Shown here: piece by piece, positions 19,797 through 28,814 of the stretch
Position numbering within the stretch: the first letter of the stretch is position 1
Layout: every line of letters starts with the position of its first letter
From: Stutzerimonas kunmingensis
Lineage (GTDB): Bacteria > Pseudomonadota > Gammaproteobacteria > Pseudomonadales > Pseudomonadaceae
Length of the DNA stretch: 64,000 bases
Assembly (NCBI RefSeq): GCF_021432085.1
Contig: NZ_CP090366.1
Coordinates: 1,116,001-1,180,000, forward strand
Direction: 5' to 3'
Program-made: the position numbers and the translations under genes
The notes under the pieces: generated by a model
The model's input: only the letters and a program-made list of their open reading frames with translations
Told to the model about the DNA's origin: nothing
Database searches by the model: none

Positions 19797-19821
19797 CCGG
19801 GCCGCATAGGCCCGGCTTTTT
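19797..19821 (+). terminator. Rho-independent terminator after the porin gene
   Basis: Perfect 7-bp stem CCGGGCC/GGCCCGG with a GCATA loop followed by CTTTTT. It separates the porin unit from the ABC transporter operon. The remainder of 19822-19984 shows no gene. Confidence 0.85.
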
Positions 19822-19984
19822 CTGCGTCGGCCGGGCCTTCTTTCGGCGCTCGCGGTTTGCATCGCCGATGCAAACCAACTACCTCAATGGCGCGAAAAAT
19901 ACTGGCCTTTTGCCCTTCATTTGCCCGCTTTACCGCTCAATCACCCGTTTGAAAAAGCCACTTGCCGTATACGGAAACTGGTTG

Positions 19985-20000
19985 TTATCGTTTACGTAAA
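19985..20000. promoter_or_regulatory. Degenerate LiuR-like site upstream of the ABC transporter operon
   Basis: TTATCGTTTACGTAAA aligns with TTTACGTTAACGTAAA at 13 of 16 positions and keeps the right half-site and the following GGTC found at liuA. It is 73 bases upstream of the first transporter gene. Weaker than the two perfect sites, so possibly a lower-affinity operator. Confidence 0.5.
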
Positions 20001-20027
20001 GGTCATGCAGCGACCTGCGCCATAACC

Positions 20028-20042
20028 AACAACAACAAACAA
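20028..20042 (+). promoter_or_regulatory. CA motifs (Crc/Hfq target) in ABC operon leader
   Basis: AACAACAACAAACAA holds several overlapping AAnAAnAA motifs about 32 bases before the GTG start of the first gene. Confidence 0.5.
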
Positions 20043-20073
20043 GGTTAGAGGGCACCCAAAGGAACCAGAGTTC

Positions 20074-20835
20074 GTGCTGGAAACGCGCGGCCTGACCAAG
20101 GAATTCCGCGGCTTCACCGCAGTGGATTCCGTCGATCTGAAGGTCCGTCAGGGTCACATCCATGCGCTTATCGGCCCCAACGGCGCCGGCAAGACCACCG
20201 TATTCAATCTGCTCACCAAATTCCTCACGCCCACCCGTGGCGAAATCCTCTATCGCGGCAAGAACATCACCTCGATGAAGGCCAACGAGATCGCCCGGCT
20301 CGGCCTGGTGCGCTCGTTCCAGATTTCCGCAGTATTTGGCCACATGAGCGTGCTGGAAAACGTGCGTGTAGCGCTGCAGCAGAAGATGGGCAACTCCTTC
20401 CATTTCTGGAAATCCGAACGCAGCCTGCGCGAGCTGGACGACCAGGTGATGCAGCTGCTCGCTGAAGTCGACCTGCAGGCCTTCGCCCAGACCCTGGCCG
20501 TCGAGCTGCCCTACGGCCGCAAGCGCGCGCTGGAGCTGGCCACCACCCTGGCGCTGGACCCCATCGTGCTGCTGCTCGACGAACCGACCCAGGGCATGGG
20601 TGGTGAGGATGTCGACATGGTCGTCGAGCTGGTGCGCAAGGCCGCCGCCAATCGCACGGTGCTGATGGTCGAGCACAACCTCAGCGTGGTCAGCCGCCTG
20701 TGCGATCGCATCACCGTGCTGGCGCGCGGCTCGGTGCTTGCCGAAGGCGACTACGACAGCGTGTCGGCCAACCCGCAGGTGCGCGAAGCCTATCTGGGCA
20801 GCGAAGCCGCCGCGCTCGAGGAGGCCCACGCATGA
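20074..20835 (+). CDS. Liv-type ABC transporter ATP-binding protein (LivG-like)
   Basis: 253 residues from a GTG preceded by AAAGGAACC. Motifs in order: Walker A LIGPNGAGKTT, the LivG-type Q-loop SFQISAVFGHMSVLENV, signature LPYGRKRALELA, Walker B IVLLLDEPTQGM and the switch histidine in VEHN. One of two ATPases of a branched-chain-amino-acid-type (HAAT) importer. Its stop overlaps the next gene's start by ATGA, so translation is coupled. Substrate is inferred from context only. Confidence 0.9.
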   Translation: MLETRGLTKEFRGFTAVDSVDLKVRQGHIHALIGPNGAGKTTVFNLLTKFLTPTRGEILYRGKNITSMKANEIARLGLVRSFQISAVFGHMSVLENVRVALQQKMGNSFHFWKSERSLRELDDQVMQLLAEVDLQAFAQTLAVELPYGRKRALELATTLALDPIVLLLDEPTQGMGGEDVDMVVELVRKAAANRTVLMVEHNLSVVSRLCDRITVLARGSVLAEGDYDSVSANPQVREAYLGSEAAALEEAHA

Positions 20836-21548
20836 ACCCACCCATGGATCGCGATCAGCTGCGCATCAGCGACCTGCATGCCTTTTACGGCGAGTCGCAC
20901 ATCCTTCACGGTGTCGATCTGGTGGTTGGCCGCGGCGAGCTGGTGACGCTGCTCGGGCGCAACGGCGCCGGGCGCACCACCACGCTGCGGGCGATCATGA
21001 ACATGGTCGGGCGCCGCACCGGCTCCATCGTGGTCAACGGCAACGAGACCATCGGCATGCCGGCCCACCAGATTCCACGGCTGGGCGTCGGCTATTGCCC
21101 GGAAGAGCGGGGCATCTTCGCCAGCCTGAGCGTCGAGGAGAACCTGCTGCTGCCACCCACGGTGCGCAGCGGCGGCATGAGCCTGGACGAGCTCTACGAA
21201 ATGTTTCCCAACCTGTATGAGCGTCGTTTCAGCCAGGGCACGCGGCTCTCCGGCGGCGAGCAACAGATGCTGGCCATGGCGCGCATCCTGCGCACCGGCG
21301 CCAACCTGCTGCTGCTCGACGAGATCACCGAAGGCCTGGCGCCGGTCATCGTGCAGAAGCTCGGCGAGGTGCTGATCAAGCTCAAGCAGCGTGGCCTGAC
21401 CATCGTCCTGGTAGAGCAGAACTTCCGTTTCGCCGCGCCATTGGCCGACCGTCATTACGTGATGGAGCACGGCCGCATCATCGAAGAGATCGAGGCGGCC
21501 GACCTGGATTCGAAAAAGGAGTTCCTCAATTCCTGTCTCGGGGTGTGA
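20832..21548 (+). CDS. Liv-type ABC transporter ATP-binding protein (LivF-like), Walker A Lys replaced by Arg
   Basis: 238 residues from the ATG overlapping the upstream stop. LivF-type features are YCPEERGIFASLSVEENLLL, signature RLSGGEQQMLAMARIL, Walker B LLLLDEITEGL and VEQNFRFA. The Walker A motif reads GRNGAGRTTTL, with R48 where the nucleotide-binding lysine is expected (codon CGC at 20973-20975). The partner LivG-like subunit keeps its lysine. Whether this is a clade-wide variant or a weakened ATP site cannot be told from one sequence. The rest of the fold looks intact. Confidence 0.9.
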   Translation: MNPPMDRDQLRISDLHAFYGESHILHGVDLVVGRGELVTLLGRNGAGRTTTLRAIMNMVGRRTGSIVVNGNETIGMPAHQIPRLGVGYCPEERGIFASLSVEENLLLPPTVRSGGMSLDELYEMFPNLYERRFSQGTRLSGGEQQMLAMARILRTGANLLLLDEITEGLAPVIVQKLGEVLIKLKQRGLTIVLVEQNFRFAAPLADRHYVMEHGRIIEEIEAADLDSKKEFLNSCLGV

Positions 21549-21596
21549 GCCTCAGGAAGCTGAAAACCGGCCGCAGTGGATGCCGGCCCGAACCAC

Positions 21597-21607
21597 AACA
21601 AAAACAA
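21597..21607 (+). promoter_or_regulatory. CA motif in leader of the binding-protein gene
   Basis: AACAAAAACAA 18-28 bases before the ATG at 21625, followed by GAGAG as ribosome-binding site; it fits AAnAAnAA. Confidence 0.4.
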
Positions 21608-21624
21608 TCGAGAGTGGTGACTAC

Positions 21625-22842
21625 ATGAGCTTTTTCCGCAAGCGCGCAAGCGCCATCCTGGCTGCTTCCCTGATCGCCACGGCCGCCCAGGCCGAGATCA
21701 GCAACGACGAAATCCGTATCGGCTATCTGGCCGACATGTCCGGTACCTACCGCGACCTCTCCGGCCCCGGCGGCCTGGAGGCGCTGAAGATGGCGGTGGA
21801 GGATTTCGGCGGCACGGTCGACGGCAAGAAGATCGTCGTCTTCCATGCCGATGACCTGAACAAGCCGGACGTCGGCGCCAACACCGTGCGCCAGTGGATC
21901 GACGAGCGCAACGTCGACATGGTGACCGGCATGGTCGCCAGCTCCGTGGTGCTGGCGGCGAGCAAGGTGGTGGAGCAGGGCGGCAAACTGGCGCTGATCT
22001 CCGGCGCGGCGGCCTCCAGCATCACCAACGAGTTTTGCTCACCGAACCATATCCACTGGACCTACGACACCTACGCGCTGGCCAACGGCACGGCGAAGGC
22101 GGTGCTCGCCGATGGCGGCAAGAGCTGGTACATCCTCACTGCCGACTATGCCTTCGGCCACGCCATGGAAGCCGACATCACCAAGGTGGTGGAAGGTGAT
22201 GGCGGCAGCATCGTCGGCAAGGTTCGCCATCCGTTCCCCAGCAGCGATTTCTCCTCCTACATGCTGCAGGCCCAGGGCTCCGGCGCAGAGGTGATCGCCC
22301 TGGCCAACGCCGGCGCCGATACCGTCAACTCGCTGAAGACCGCCAGCGAGTTCGGCGTCACCCAGTCCGGGCAGAAGCTCGCCGGCATGGTGGTGTTCCT
22401 CAACGACATCCACGCCATGGGCCTGGAAGTGACCCAGGGCCTGATGCTCACCACCGGCTGGTACTGGGACATGAACGAGGAGACCCGCGCCTGGGCCCAG
22501 CGCTACTACGAGCGCACCAAGCGCATGCCGACCATGGTGCATGCCGGCATCTACTCGGCGACCACCCACTACCTGAACGCGGTGAAGGCCACCGGCACCG
22601 ACGAAACCGTGGCGGTGCGTGCACAGATGGCCAAGACCCCGGTCAACGACATGTTCGCCAAGGGTGGGCAGATTCGTGAGGACGGCCGCATGGTGCACGA
22701 CATGTACCTGGTGCAGGTCAAGACACCGGCCGAATCCACCGGCGAGTGGGACCTGTACAAGATCGTCAGCACCATTCCGGGCGAGCAGGCCTACCGGCCG
22801 ATCGCCGAGACCCAGTGCACCAAGCTGGTCGCCAAAGAGTAA
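21625..22842 (+). CDS. ABC transporter periplasmic substrate-binding protein (Peripla_BP_6 type)
   Basis: 405 residues from the ATG at 21625. A signal peptide (RKRASAILAASLIATAAQA) is followed by the type I periplasmic fold: IRIGYLADMSGTYRDLSGPG, WIDERNVDMVTGMVASSV, ADYAFGHAMEAD, HPFPSSDFSSYML and AGIYSATTHYLNAVKATGT. This branch is common in operons for organic or aromatic acids as well as amino acids. It lies mid-operon, with a strong hairpin after it. I infer a branched or short-chain carboxylic substrate because of the acyl-CoA synthetase and liu neighbours. Confidence 0.88.
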   Translation: MSFFRKRASAILAASLIATAAQAEISNDEIRIGYLADMSGTYRDLSGPGGLEALKMAVEDFGGTVDGKKIVVFHADDLNKPDVGANTVRQWIDERNVDMVTGMVASSVVLAASKVVEQGGKLALISGAAASSITNEFCSPNHIHWTYDTYALANGTAKAVLADGGKSWYILTADYAFGHAMEADITKVVEGDGGSIVGKVRHPFPSSDFSSYMLQAQGSGAEVIALANAGADTVNSLKTASEFGVTQSGQKLAGMVVFLNDIHAMGLEVTQGLMLTTGWYWDMNEETRAWAQRYYERTKRMPTMVHAGIYSATTHYLNAVKATGTDETVAVRAQMAKTPVNDMFAKGGQIREDGRMVHDMYLVQVKTPAESTGEWDLYKIVSTIPGEQAYRPIAETQCTKLVAKE

Positions 22843-22860
22843 ACGGCTAGGCCGCGCCAT

Positions 22861-22884
22861 CACCCGGTCGGTAACGGCCGGGTG
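22861..22884 (+). promoter_or_regulatory. Stem-loop between binding-protein and permease genes
   Basis: CACCCGGtCG-gtaa-CGgCCGGGTG, a 10-bp stem with one mismatch and no U tract. It probably protects the 3' end of the binding-protein message so that this component is made in excess. Confidence 0.6.
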
Positions 22885-22911
22885 CCACGGACTTCCTTTG
22901 GGTGATGAACC

Positions 22912-23799
22912 ATGACTCTCCTATTCGGCGTACCCCTGAGCGTACTGCTCGGGCAGCTGCTGCTCGGCCTGATCAACGGGGCGTTCTACGCACTGCTGAG
23001 CCTGGGCCTGGCGATTATCTTCGGCCTGCTGCGCATCATCAACTTCGCCCATGGTGCGCAGTACATGTTGGGCGCCTTCGTGGCCTTCCTCGGGCTGAAC
23101 TACTTGGGTGTGAGCTACTGGTTCGCGCTGGTGCTGGCGCCGTTGGTGGTGGGTTGCCTGGGCATGGCCATCGAGCGCGGGCTGCTGCGGCGCATTGCCG
23201 GTGAGGATCACCTTTACGGATTGCTGTTGACCTTCGGCCTGGCGCTGATCGTCGAGGGCAGCTTCGTCAAGCTGTTCGGCGTATCCGGCTCGTCCTATCC
23301 AATGCCGGAGTTGCTGCGTGGCGGCTTCAATCTCGGCTTCATGTTCCTGCCGACCTACCGCGCCTGGGTAATCGTCGCCGCGCTGGTGGTGTGCCTGGCG
23401 ACCTGGTACGTGATCGAACGCACCCGCCTGGGTTCCTACCTGCGCGCCGGCACCGAGAACCCGAAACTGATGCAAGGCTTCGGCATCAACGTACCGCTGC
23501 TGGTGACCCTGACCTACGGCTACGGTGTGGCGCTGGCGGCCTTCGCCGGCGTGCTGGCTGCGCCGATCTACGCGGTGACGCCGGGCATGGGCTCGAACCT
23601 GCTGATCGTGGTGTTCGCTGTGGTGGTGATCGGCGGCATGGGCTCGATCCTCGGCGCCATCATCACCGGCATCGCCATGGGTCTGATCGAGGGGCTGACC
23701 AAGGTGTTCTATCCGGAAGCGGCCAACACCGTGGTGTTCCTGGTCATGGTGGCGGTGTTGCTGATTCGTCCTGCGGGACTCTTTGGTAAGGAGGCATGA
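22912..23799 (+). CDS. Liv-type ABC transporter permease (LivH-like)
   Basis: 295 residues, strongly hydrophobic, with LivH signature stretches: LLLGLINGAFYALLSLGLAI, GLLRIINFAHGAQYMLGAF and VVIGGMGSILGAIITGIAMG. It forms half of the inner-membrane pore. The ATG has no strong Shine-Dalgarno (GGTGATGAACC). The stop overlaps the next gene by ATGA. Confidence 0.92.
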   Translation: MTLLFGVPLSVLLGQLLLGLINGAFYALLSLGLAIIFGLLRIINFAHGAQYMLGAFVAFLGLNYLGVSYWFALVLAPLVVGCLGMAIERGLLRRIAGEDHLYGLLLTFGLALIVEGSFVKLFGVSGSSYPMPELLRGGFNLGFMFLPTYRAWVIVAALVVCLATWYVIERTRLGSYLRAGTENPKLMQGFGINVPLLVTLTYGYGVALAAFAGVLAAPIYAVTPGMGSNLLIVVFAVVVIGGMGSILGAIITGIAMGLIEGLTKVFYPEAANTVVFLVMVAVLLIRPAGLFGKEA

Positions 23800-24809
23800 G
23801 CATGACGAATCCGGCAAACGTGCAGGCCGCATCGCTGCGGCAGGCCAGTGTGGTACGCGAGCGCAGGCACGCGGCCGCGCGGCGGCAGAAGATTTTCTAT
23901 GCGGTGTTGCTGGTGATCGCGCTGTTGGCGCCGCTGGCGGTGTATCCGGTGTTCCTGATGAAGCTGCTGTGCTTCGCCCTGTTCGCCTGCGCCTTCAACC
24001 TGCTGCTCGGCTACGCGGGGCTGCTGTCCTTCGGCCATGCGGCGTTCTTCGCCACCGGCGGCTACATCACCGGCTACATGCTGAGCAGCTACAGTGGGCT
24101 CAGTACCGAGCTGGGGATACTCGCCGGCACCCTGGCCTCGACGGTGCTCGGTGCGCTGTTCGGCATGCTGGCGATCCGCAGGCAGGGCATCTACTTCGCG
24201 ATGATTACCCTGGCGCTGGCGCAGCTGGTGTTCTTCGTCTTTGTTCAGGCGCCGTTCACCGGGGGCGAGAACGGGTTGCAGGGCGTGCCGCGCGGGCATC
24301 TGTTCGGCCTGGTCGACATGAAGAACAACATGGCCATGTACTACTTCGTGCTGGCGGTGTTCGTCCTTGGCTTCGCCATCATCCAGCGCACCATCCATTC
24401 TCCGTACGGCCAGGTGCTCAAGGCCATCCGCGAGAACGAGCCGCGGGCGGTGTCGCTCGGCTACAACGTCGATCGGCACAAGCTGCTGGCGTTCGTCATC
24501 TCCGCGGCGCTTGCCGGTCTGGCTGGCGCGACCAAGACCGTGGTGTTCCAGCTGGCCTCGCTGACCGACGCGCACTGGCACATGTCCGGCGAGGTCATCC
24601 TGATGACCCTGCTCGGCGGCGTCGGCACCATCCTCGGGCCGCTGGTCGGCGCCACCGTGGTGGTGACGCTACAAAGCTCGCTGTCCAACGGACCGTTGGG
24701 CGAGTGGGTGCATGTGATCCTCGGGGTGATCTTCGTGCTCTGCGTGCTGCTGTTCCGCTCCGGCATCGTCGGCTGGCTGGAGCGGCTGGTGAAGCGCAAC
24801 TTCAAGTAG
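23796..24809 (+). CDS. Liv-type ABC transporter permease (LivM-like)
   Basis: 337 residues. A charged N-terminal extension (about 45 residues) precedes the membrane helices. LivM motifs are FNLLLGYAGLLSFGHAAFFATGGY (residues 65-90), LALAQLVFFVF and LLGGVGTILGPLVGATVVV. It pairs with the LivH-like subunit and completes the five-gene importer. A long stem-loop follows the stop. Confidence 0.92.
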   Translation: MSMTNPANVQAASLRQASVVRERRHAAARRQKIFYAVLLVIALLAPLAVYPVFLMKLLCFALFACAFNLLLGYAGLLSFGHAAFFATGGYITGYMLSSYSGLSTELGILAGTLASTVLGALFGMLAIRRQGIYFAMITLALAQLVFFVFVQAPFTGGENGLQGVPRGHLFGLVDMKNNMAMYYFVLAVFVLGFAIIQRTIHSPYGQVLKAIRENEPRAVSLGYNVDRHKLLAFVISAALAGLAGATKTVVFQLASLTDAHWHMSGEVILMTLLGGVGTILGPLVGATVVVTLQSSLSNGPLGEWVHVILGVIFVLCVLLFRSGIVGWLERLVKRNFK

Positions 24810-24813
24810 CGAT

Positions 24814-24858
24814 CCGATGCGGGACCGTCCAGATTGCGCCGGACGGTCCCGCCATCGG
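24814..24858 (+). terminator. Long stem-loop at the end of the ABC transporter operon
   Basis: CCGATG-CGGGACCGTCC pairs with GGACGGTCCCG-CCATCGG around a 10-base loop, 4 bases after the livM-like stop. It lacks a U tract, so it may stabilise the 3' end or work as an imperfect terminator. Confidence 0.5.
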
Positions 24859-24916
24859 CGAACCCGCTGCAGGGATACGTGCCTAACGTCCCAGGCCCCT
24901 TTCAGAGGACAGAGCC

Positions 24917-25114
24917 ATGCCTGGCACCGAACCCCAAATGCAGCCGCAACCCACTTGGCCCTGGCGAGCCGACGAATCGCCCCTCAACGACCTCGACGAC
25001 GCCGAGAGCGATACCGAGTTCGAAGGCCCGGACGAGCTGGCGGAAGAAGTGCTCGAACAACTCGAGAAGGTCGCTCCGCCGCCGGATCCGATGCCCGACC
25101 CTGGTCCGCTTTAA
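24917..25114 (+). CDS. Small acidic proline-rich protein of unknown function
   Basis: 65 residues, preceded by AGAGGACAG and followed by a clear terminator, which supports a real gene. The middle is very acidic (LNDLDDAESDTEFEG, DELAEEVLEQLEK) and the ends proline-rich (MPDPGPL). No signal peptide, membrane segment or cysteine. I recognise no family. It lies between the transporter operon and ychF on the opposite strand. Confidence 0.55.
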   Translation: MPGTEPQMQPQPTWPWRADESPLNDLDDAESDTEFEGPDELAEEVLEQLEKVAPPPDPMPDPGPL

Positions 25115-25141
25115 CGGATTGCACTCCCTTCGATAGAAACT

Positions 25142-25171
25142 AAAAGGCCCCGACGAGTCGGGGCCTTTTTT
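25142..25171. terminator. Bidirectional rho-independent terminator
   Basis: AAAAGGCCCCGAC-ga-GTCGGGGCC followed by TTTTTT: a 9-bp perfect stem with A and T tracts on the two sides. It can serve both the small gene on the plus strand and ychF on the minus strand. Confidence 0.9.
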
Positions 25172-25186
25172 CAAGCGAGCGGACGC

Positions 25187-26287
25187 TTAGACGTTAAAGC
25201 GGAAGTGCATGACGTCACCGTCCTTGACGATGTATTCCTTGCCTTCCAGGCGCCACTTGCCGGCTTCCTTGGCGCCGGCTTCGCCCTTGTACTGGATGAA
25301 GTCGTCATAGGCGATGACTTCAGCGCGGATGAAGCCTTTCTCGAAATCGGTGTGGATCACCGCGGCCGCCTGCGGAGCGGTCGCACCGATTCTGACGGTC
25401 CAGGCGCGGACTTCCTTCACCCCGGCGGTGAAGTAGGTCTGCAGGCTGAGCAGCTCGTAACCGGCGCGGATCACACGGTTCAGACCTGGTTCTTCCATAC
25501 CCATGGTTTCGAGGAACATCTGCATCTCTTCCAGATCGTCCAGCTCGGCGATCTCGGCCTCGATCTTGTTGCACACCGGCACGACGATGGCGCCTTCTTC
25601 CTCGGCGATGGCGTTGACCACGTCCAGGAGCGGGTTGTTCTCGAAGCCATCCTCGGCGACGTTGGCGATGTACATCACCGGCTTGGTGGTCAGCAGGTGG
25701 AAGGTCTTGGCCAGGCGCTTTTCCTCGTCACTGAAGCTCTTCAGCAGGCTGCGTGCCGGCTTGCCCTCGGTGAGGTGCGGGATCAGCTTCTCCAGCAGCC
25801 CCTTCTGTGCGACCGCTTCCTTGTCGCCGCCCTTGGCGGTACGGGCGACGCGCTGCAGCTGCTTCTCGCAACTGTCGAGGTCGGCCATGATCAGTTCGAG
25901 GTCGATGATCTCGATGTCACGCTTGGGGTCCACGCTGTTGGCGACGTGGATGACGTTCTCGTCTTCGAAGCAGCGCACCACATGGGCGATGGCGTCGGTT
26001 TCGCGGATGTTGGCGAGGAATTTGTTGCCCAGGCCTTCGCCCTTCGAAGCGCCGGCGACCAGGCCGGCGATGTCGACGAACTCCATGGTGGTCGGGATCA
26101 CACGCTCCGGCTTGACGATCGCCGCCAGCGCGTCGAGACGCGGATCGGGCATCGGCACGATGCCGCTGTTCGGCTCGATGGTGCAGAAGGGAAAGTTCTC
26201 AGCCGCGATGCCGGATTTGGTCAGGGCGTTGAACAGGGTGGACTTGCCGACGTTGGGCAGACCGACGATGCCGCAGTTGAATCCCAT
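25187..26287 (-). CDS. ychF: Redox-regulated ATPase YchF (Obg family)
   Basis: 366 residues. G1 motif GLPNVGKST at the N-terminus; the G4 motif is the YchF-type CNKIEAE rather than NKxD, consistent with ATP preference. The C-terminal TGS domain includes [23 protein letters not shown] and ends MHFRFNV. A ribosome-associated ATPase implicated in stress responses. It follows pth by 24 bases on the same strand, the usual Pseudomonas order rplY-pth-ychF. Confidence 0.96.
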   Translation of the reverse strand: MGFNCGIVGLPNVGKSTLFNALTKSGIAAENFPFCTIEPNSGIVPMPDPRLDALAAIVKPERVIPTTMEFVDIAGLVAGASKGEGLGNKFLANIRETDAIAHVVRCFEDENVIHVANSVDPKRDIEIIDLELIMADLDSCEKQLQRVARTAKGGDKEAVAQKGLLEKLIPHLTEGKPARSLLKSFSDEEKRLAKTFHLLTTKPVMYIANVAEDGFENNPLLDVVNAIAEEEGAIVVPVCNKIEAEIAELDDLEEMQMFLETMGMEEPGLNRVIRAGYELLSLQTYFTAGVKEVRAWTVRIGATAPQAAAVIHTDFEKGFIRAEVIAYDDFIQYKGEAGAKEAGKWRLEGKEYIVKDGDVMHFRFNV

Positions 26288-26311
26288 GGTGATCTTGCCT
26301 CGGAGTTAGGT

Positions 26312-26896
26312 TCAGGCCTTCTGGCTGTGCAGGCGCTGCATCGCGCGGGTCCAGTCGCCGGCCAGGATTTCTGGCACGACATCCAGCGCAAAGTCGATGC
26401 TGGCGTCGAGCTTTTCGCGCTCGGTCTGCGGTGCGCGGCCCAGTACGTAGCCACTGACCAGGCTGGCGTGGCCAGGATGGCCGATACCCAGGCGCAGGCG
26501 ATGAAAGCCGTTCTGATTGCCGAGCTTGGCGATGATGTCACGCAGCCCGTTGTGCCCGCCATGACCGCCACCCTGCTTGAGTTTGGCGACGCCCGGGGGC
26601 ATATCGAGCTCATCATGGGCGACCAGGATGGACTCGGGGGGAATTCTGAAAAAGCCGGCCAATGCCGCCACCGCCTGACCGCTGCGGTTCATGTAGGTAG
26701 TGGGGATAAGCAGGCGGATGTCTTCACCCTGATGGCTGAACTTACCGACCAGGCCAAAGTACTTGCGATCGTTGCTGAGCGAGACGCCTTCACGGGCAGC
26801 CAGACGCTCAACGAAAAGAGCCCCCGCGTTGTGCCGGGTCTGGTCGTATTCAGGGCCTGGGTTTCCCAGGCCGACGATCAGTTTTACGGCAGTCAC
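26312..26896 (-). CDS. pth: Peptidyl-tRNA hydrolase
   Basis: 194 residues. The conserved N-terminus [20 protein letters not shown] carries the catalytic histidine; YMNRSG and [11 protein letters not shown] carry the substrate-binding asparagine and the aspartate; [12 protein letters not shown] follows. It frees stalled tRNAs from peptidyl-tRNA. Between rplY and ychF. Confidence 0.96.
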   Translation of the reverse strand: MTAVKLIVGLGNPGPEYDQTRHNAGALFVERLAAREGVSLSNDRKYFGLVGKFSHQGEDIRLLIPTTYMNRSGQAVAALAGFFRIPPESILVAHDELDMPPGVAKLKQGGGHGGHNGLRDIIAKLGNQNGFHRLRLGIGHPGHASLVSGYVLGRAPQTEREKLDASIDFALDVVPEILAGDWTRAMQRLHSQKA

Positions 26897-26929
26897 GACG
26901 GGGGCCTCTTCTTCGACTATGCGAGTGAA

Positions 26930-27547
26930 TTACTCGGCAGCGTCTTCTTCTTTCGGAGCGTCTTCCTTGCTCACGCGCGGAGCGTGAACGTTGGCTACCG
27001 GCAGGTCGCTGCCGTGGGCCAGGGCGACCAGCTCAACGCCTTTCGGCAGCTTGAGATCGGTCATGTGCAGAACCTGGCCGACTTCGACGTTGGACATGTC
27101 GACTTCGATGAATTCCGGCAGGTCTTGCGGCAGGCAGGAAACTTCGACTTCGTTCAGGTTGTGCAGGATTTCGCCGCCTTGCTGCTTCACGCCCACGGAG
27201 GTTTCCTGGTTGATGAAGTGCAGGGGAACGGTGGCGGTCAGCTTGTGGCCGGCAACGACGCGAACGAAGTCAGCGTGCAGGACAAAGCTCTTGGCCGGAT
27301 GGCGCTGCAGTGCCTTGATCAGAACGGATTCGTTCTGGCCGTCGACGTTCAGGTTCAGCACGTGGCTGAAGGAAGCTTCGTTTTCCAGCAGCTTGGCGAA
27401 GTCCTTGGCCAGGATGCTGATGGACTGCGGGGCCTTGTCGCCACCGTAGATGACGGCCGGAACCAGGGCGGCGTTACGACGCAGGCGGCGGCTCGCACCT
27501 TTCCCCAGGTCGGAACGCACTTGGGCATTCAGAGTGAAATCGTTCAT
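26930..27547 (-). CDS. rplY: 50S ribosomal protein L25 (long, CTC-type form)
   Basis: 205 residues. The N-terminal L25 domain ([21 protein letters not shown] region) binds 5S rRNA; the C-terminal TL5/CTC beta domain includes [17 protein letters not shown]. The tail is acidic and alanine-rich. This is the two-domain version, longer than the E. coli protein. Downstream of prs, separated by a terminator. Confidence 0.95.
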   Translation of the reverse strand: MNDFTLNAQVRSDLGKGASRRLRRNAALVPAVIYGGDKAPQSISILAKDFAKLLENEASFSHVLNLNVDGQNESVLIKALQRHPAKSFVLHADFVRVVAGHKLTATVPLHFINQETSVGVKQQGGEILHNLNEVEVSCLPQDLPEFIEVDMSNVEVGQVLHMTDLKLPKGVELVALAHGSDLPVANVHAPRVSKEDAPKEEDAAE

Positions 27548-27608
27548 GGTGATTCTCCAGTAGCAACATTACCTGTCGCGCTTGCGACCAGCGCTCGGGC
27601 TGTTGGGC

Positions 27609-27632
27609 AAAAAGCCCCGCACGAGGCGGGGC
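27609..27632 (-). terminator. Rho-independent terminator after prs
   Basis: On the minus strand GCCCCGC-ctcgt-GCGGGGC followed by TTTTT, about 35 bases after the prs stop. Confidence 0.9.
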
Positions 27633-27667
27633 ACATTACGTTCAGTGCGATTCGCGAAGCTTTTCGC

Positions 27668-28609
27668 TTAGCGGAACATCGCGCTGATCGATTCGGCATT
27701 GCTGATGCGGCGAACCGCTTCAGCCACCACTGGCGCGATGTCCAGTTGGCGAATTCGGGTGCAGGACTGTGCGGCAGCCGACAGCGGGATGGTGTTGGTC
27801 ACCACCAGCTCGTCGAGCACGGAGCCTTCGATGTTCTCGATGGCGCGGCCGGACAGGATCGGGTGCGTGCAGTAGGCGTAGACCTTGGCGGCGCCATGAT
27901 CCTTCAGCGCCTTGGCTGCATGGCACAGGGTGCCGGCGGTATCGACCATGTCATCGACGAGGATGCAGGTACGGCCTTCGATATCACCGATGATGTGCAT
28001 CACTTCGGACTGGTTGGCTTTCGGCCGACGCTTGTCGATGATCGCCAGGTCGACGCCGAGGGATTTGGCCACGGCACGGGCGCGGACCACACCACCGATG
28101 TCCGGGGAGACGATCATCAGGTTCTCGAAGCGCTGAGCCTGGATGTCGTCGACCAGGACCGGCGAGCCGTAGATGTTGTCCACCGGCATGTCGAAGAAGC
28201 CCTGGATCTGGTCGGCGTGCAGGTCAACGGTCAGCACACGGTTGACGCCAACGACGTCGAGCATGTCGGCCACGACCTTGGCGCTGATCGGTACACGGGC
28301 AGAGCGCGGGCGACGATCCTGGCGGGCATAACCGAAGTAGGGGATCACTGCGGTGATGCGCGACGCCGAGGAGCGGCGGAAGGCGTCGGCCAGTACCACC
28401 AGTTCCATCAGGTTGTCGTTGGTCGGAGCGCAGGTCGGCTGGATCAGAAATACGTCCTTACCGCGAACGTTCTCGTTGATCTCGACACTGATTTCGCCGT
28501 CGGAGAACTTTCCGACGTAGGCATCACCGAGGGGGATATGCAGCTGACGTACGACACGCCGGGCCAGGTCGGGGTTGGCGTTCCCCGTGAAGACCATCAT
28601 CTTGGACAC
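27668..28609 (-). CDS. prs: Ribose-phosphate pyrophosphokinase (PRPP synthetase)
   Basis: 313 residues when started at the GTG at 28609, giving the [17 protein letters not shown] start and the exact length of Pseudomonas Prs; AGGCAGG lies upstream. Motifs: [31 protein letters not shown] (ATP flexible region), the PRPP loop [14 protein letters not shown], and [14 protein letters not shown]. Makes PRPP for nucleotide, His and Trp synthesis. It follows the two tRNA-Gln genes but after a terminator. Confidence 0.95.
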   Translation of the reverse strand: MSKMMVFTGNANPDLARRVVRQLHIPLGDAYVGKFSDGEISVEINENVRGKDVFLIQPTCAPTNDNLMELVVLADAFRRSSASRITAVIPYFGYARQDRRPRSARVPISAKVVADMLDVVGVNRVLTVDLHADQIQGFFDMPVDNIYGSPVLVDDIQAQRFENLMIVSPDIGGVVRARAVAKSLGVDLAIIDKRRPKANQSEVMHIIGDIEGRTCILVDDMVDTAGTLCHAAKALKDHGAAKVYAYCTHPILSGRAIENIEGSVLDELVVTNTIPLSAAAQSCTRIRQLDIAPVVAEAVRRISNAESISAMFR

Positions 28610-28643
28610 GCGCAGTACCTGCCTGAGGGTGGGTCCGATGAAT

Positions 28644-28680
28644 AAAAAGCTGTTCAAAAGGCGAGCTCTTGAACAGCTTC
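28644..28680 (-). terminator. Rho-independent terminator of the tRNA-Gln unit
   Basis: On the minus strand AAGCTGTTCAA pairs with TTGAACAGCTT over an 11-base loop and is followed by TTTTTATTC. It lies just after the second tRNA and before the prs start. Confidence 0.9.
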
Positions 28681-28687
28681 AAGTGTA

Positions 28688-28762
28688 TGGCAGGGGCGGC
28701 TGGATTCGAACCAACGCATGCCAGGATCAAAACCTGGTGCCTTACCGCTTGGCGACGCCCCT
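28688..28762 (-). tRNA. tRNA-Gln (anticodon TTG), copy 2
   Basis: 75 nt including an encoded CCA. Acceptor stem AGGGGCG/CGCCCCT with discriminator G, D-arm AAGCGGTAAGGC, anticodon stem CCAGG/CCTGG with loop TTTTGAT giving UUG, and T-loop GGTTCGAATCC. Identical to the copy at 28815. Confidence 0.97.
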
Positions 28763-28814
28763 GTAGGGTCAACTTCATTGGTGCTGTTGCAGTCGTACGA
28801 ACCTTGGGAGGTTA

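Noticed and set aside
25205-28645. Very long open frame on the plus strand across ychF-pth-rplY-prs
   Set aside because: It is antisense to four well-recognised genes, has no family sequence and arises from high GC with few stops.
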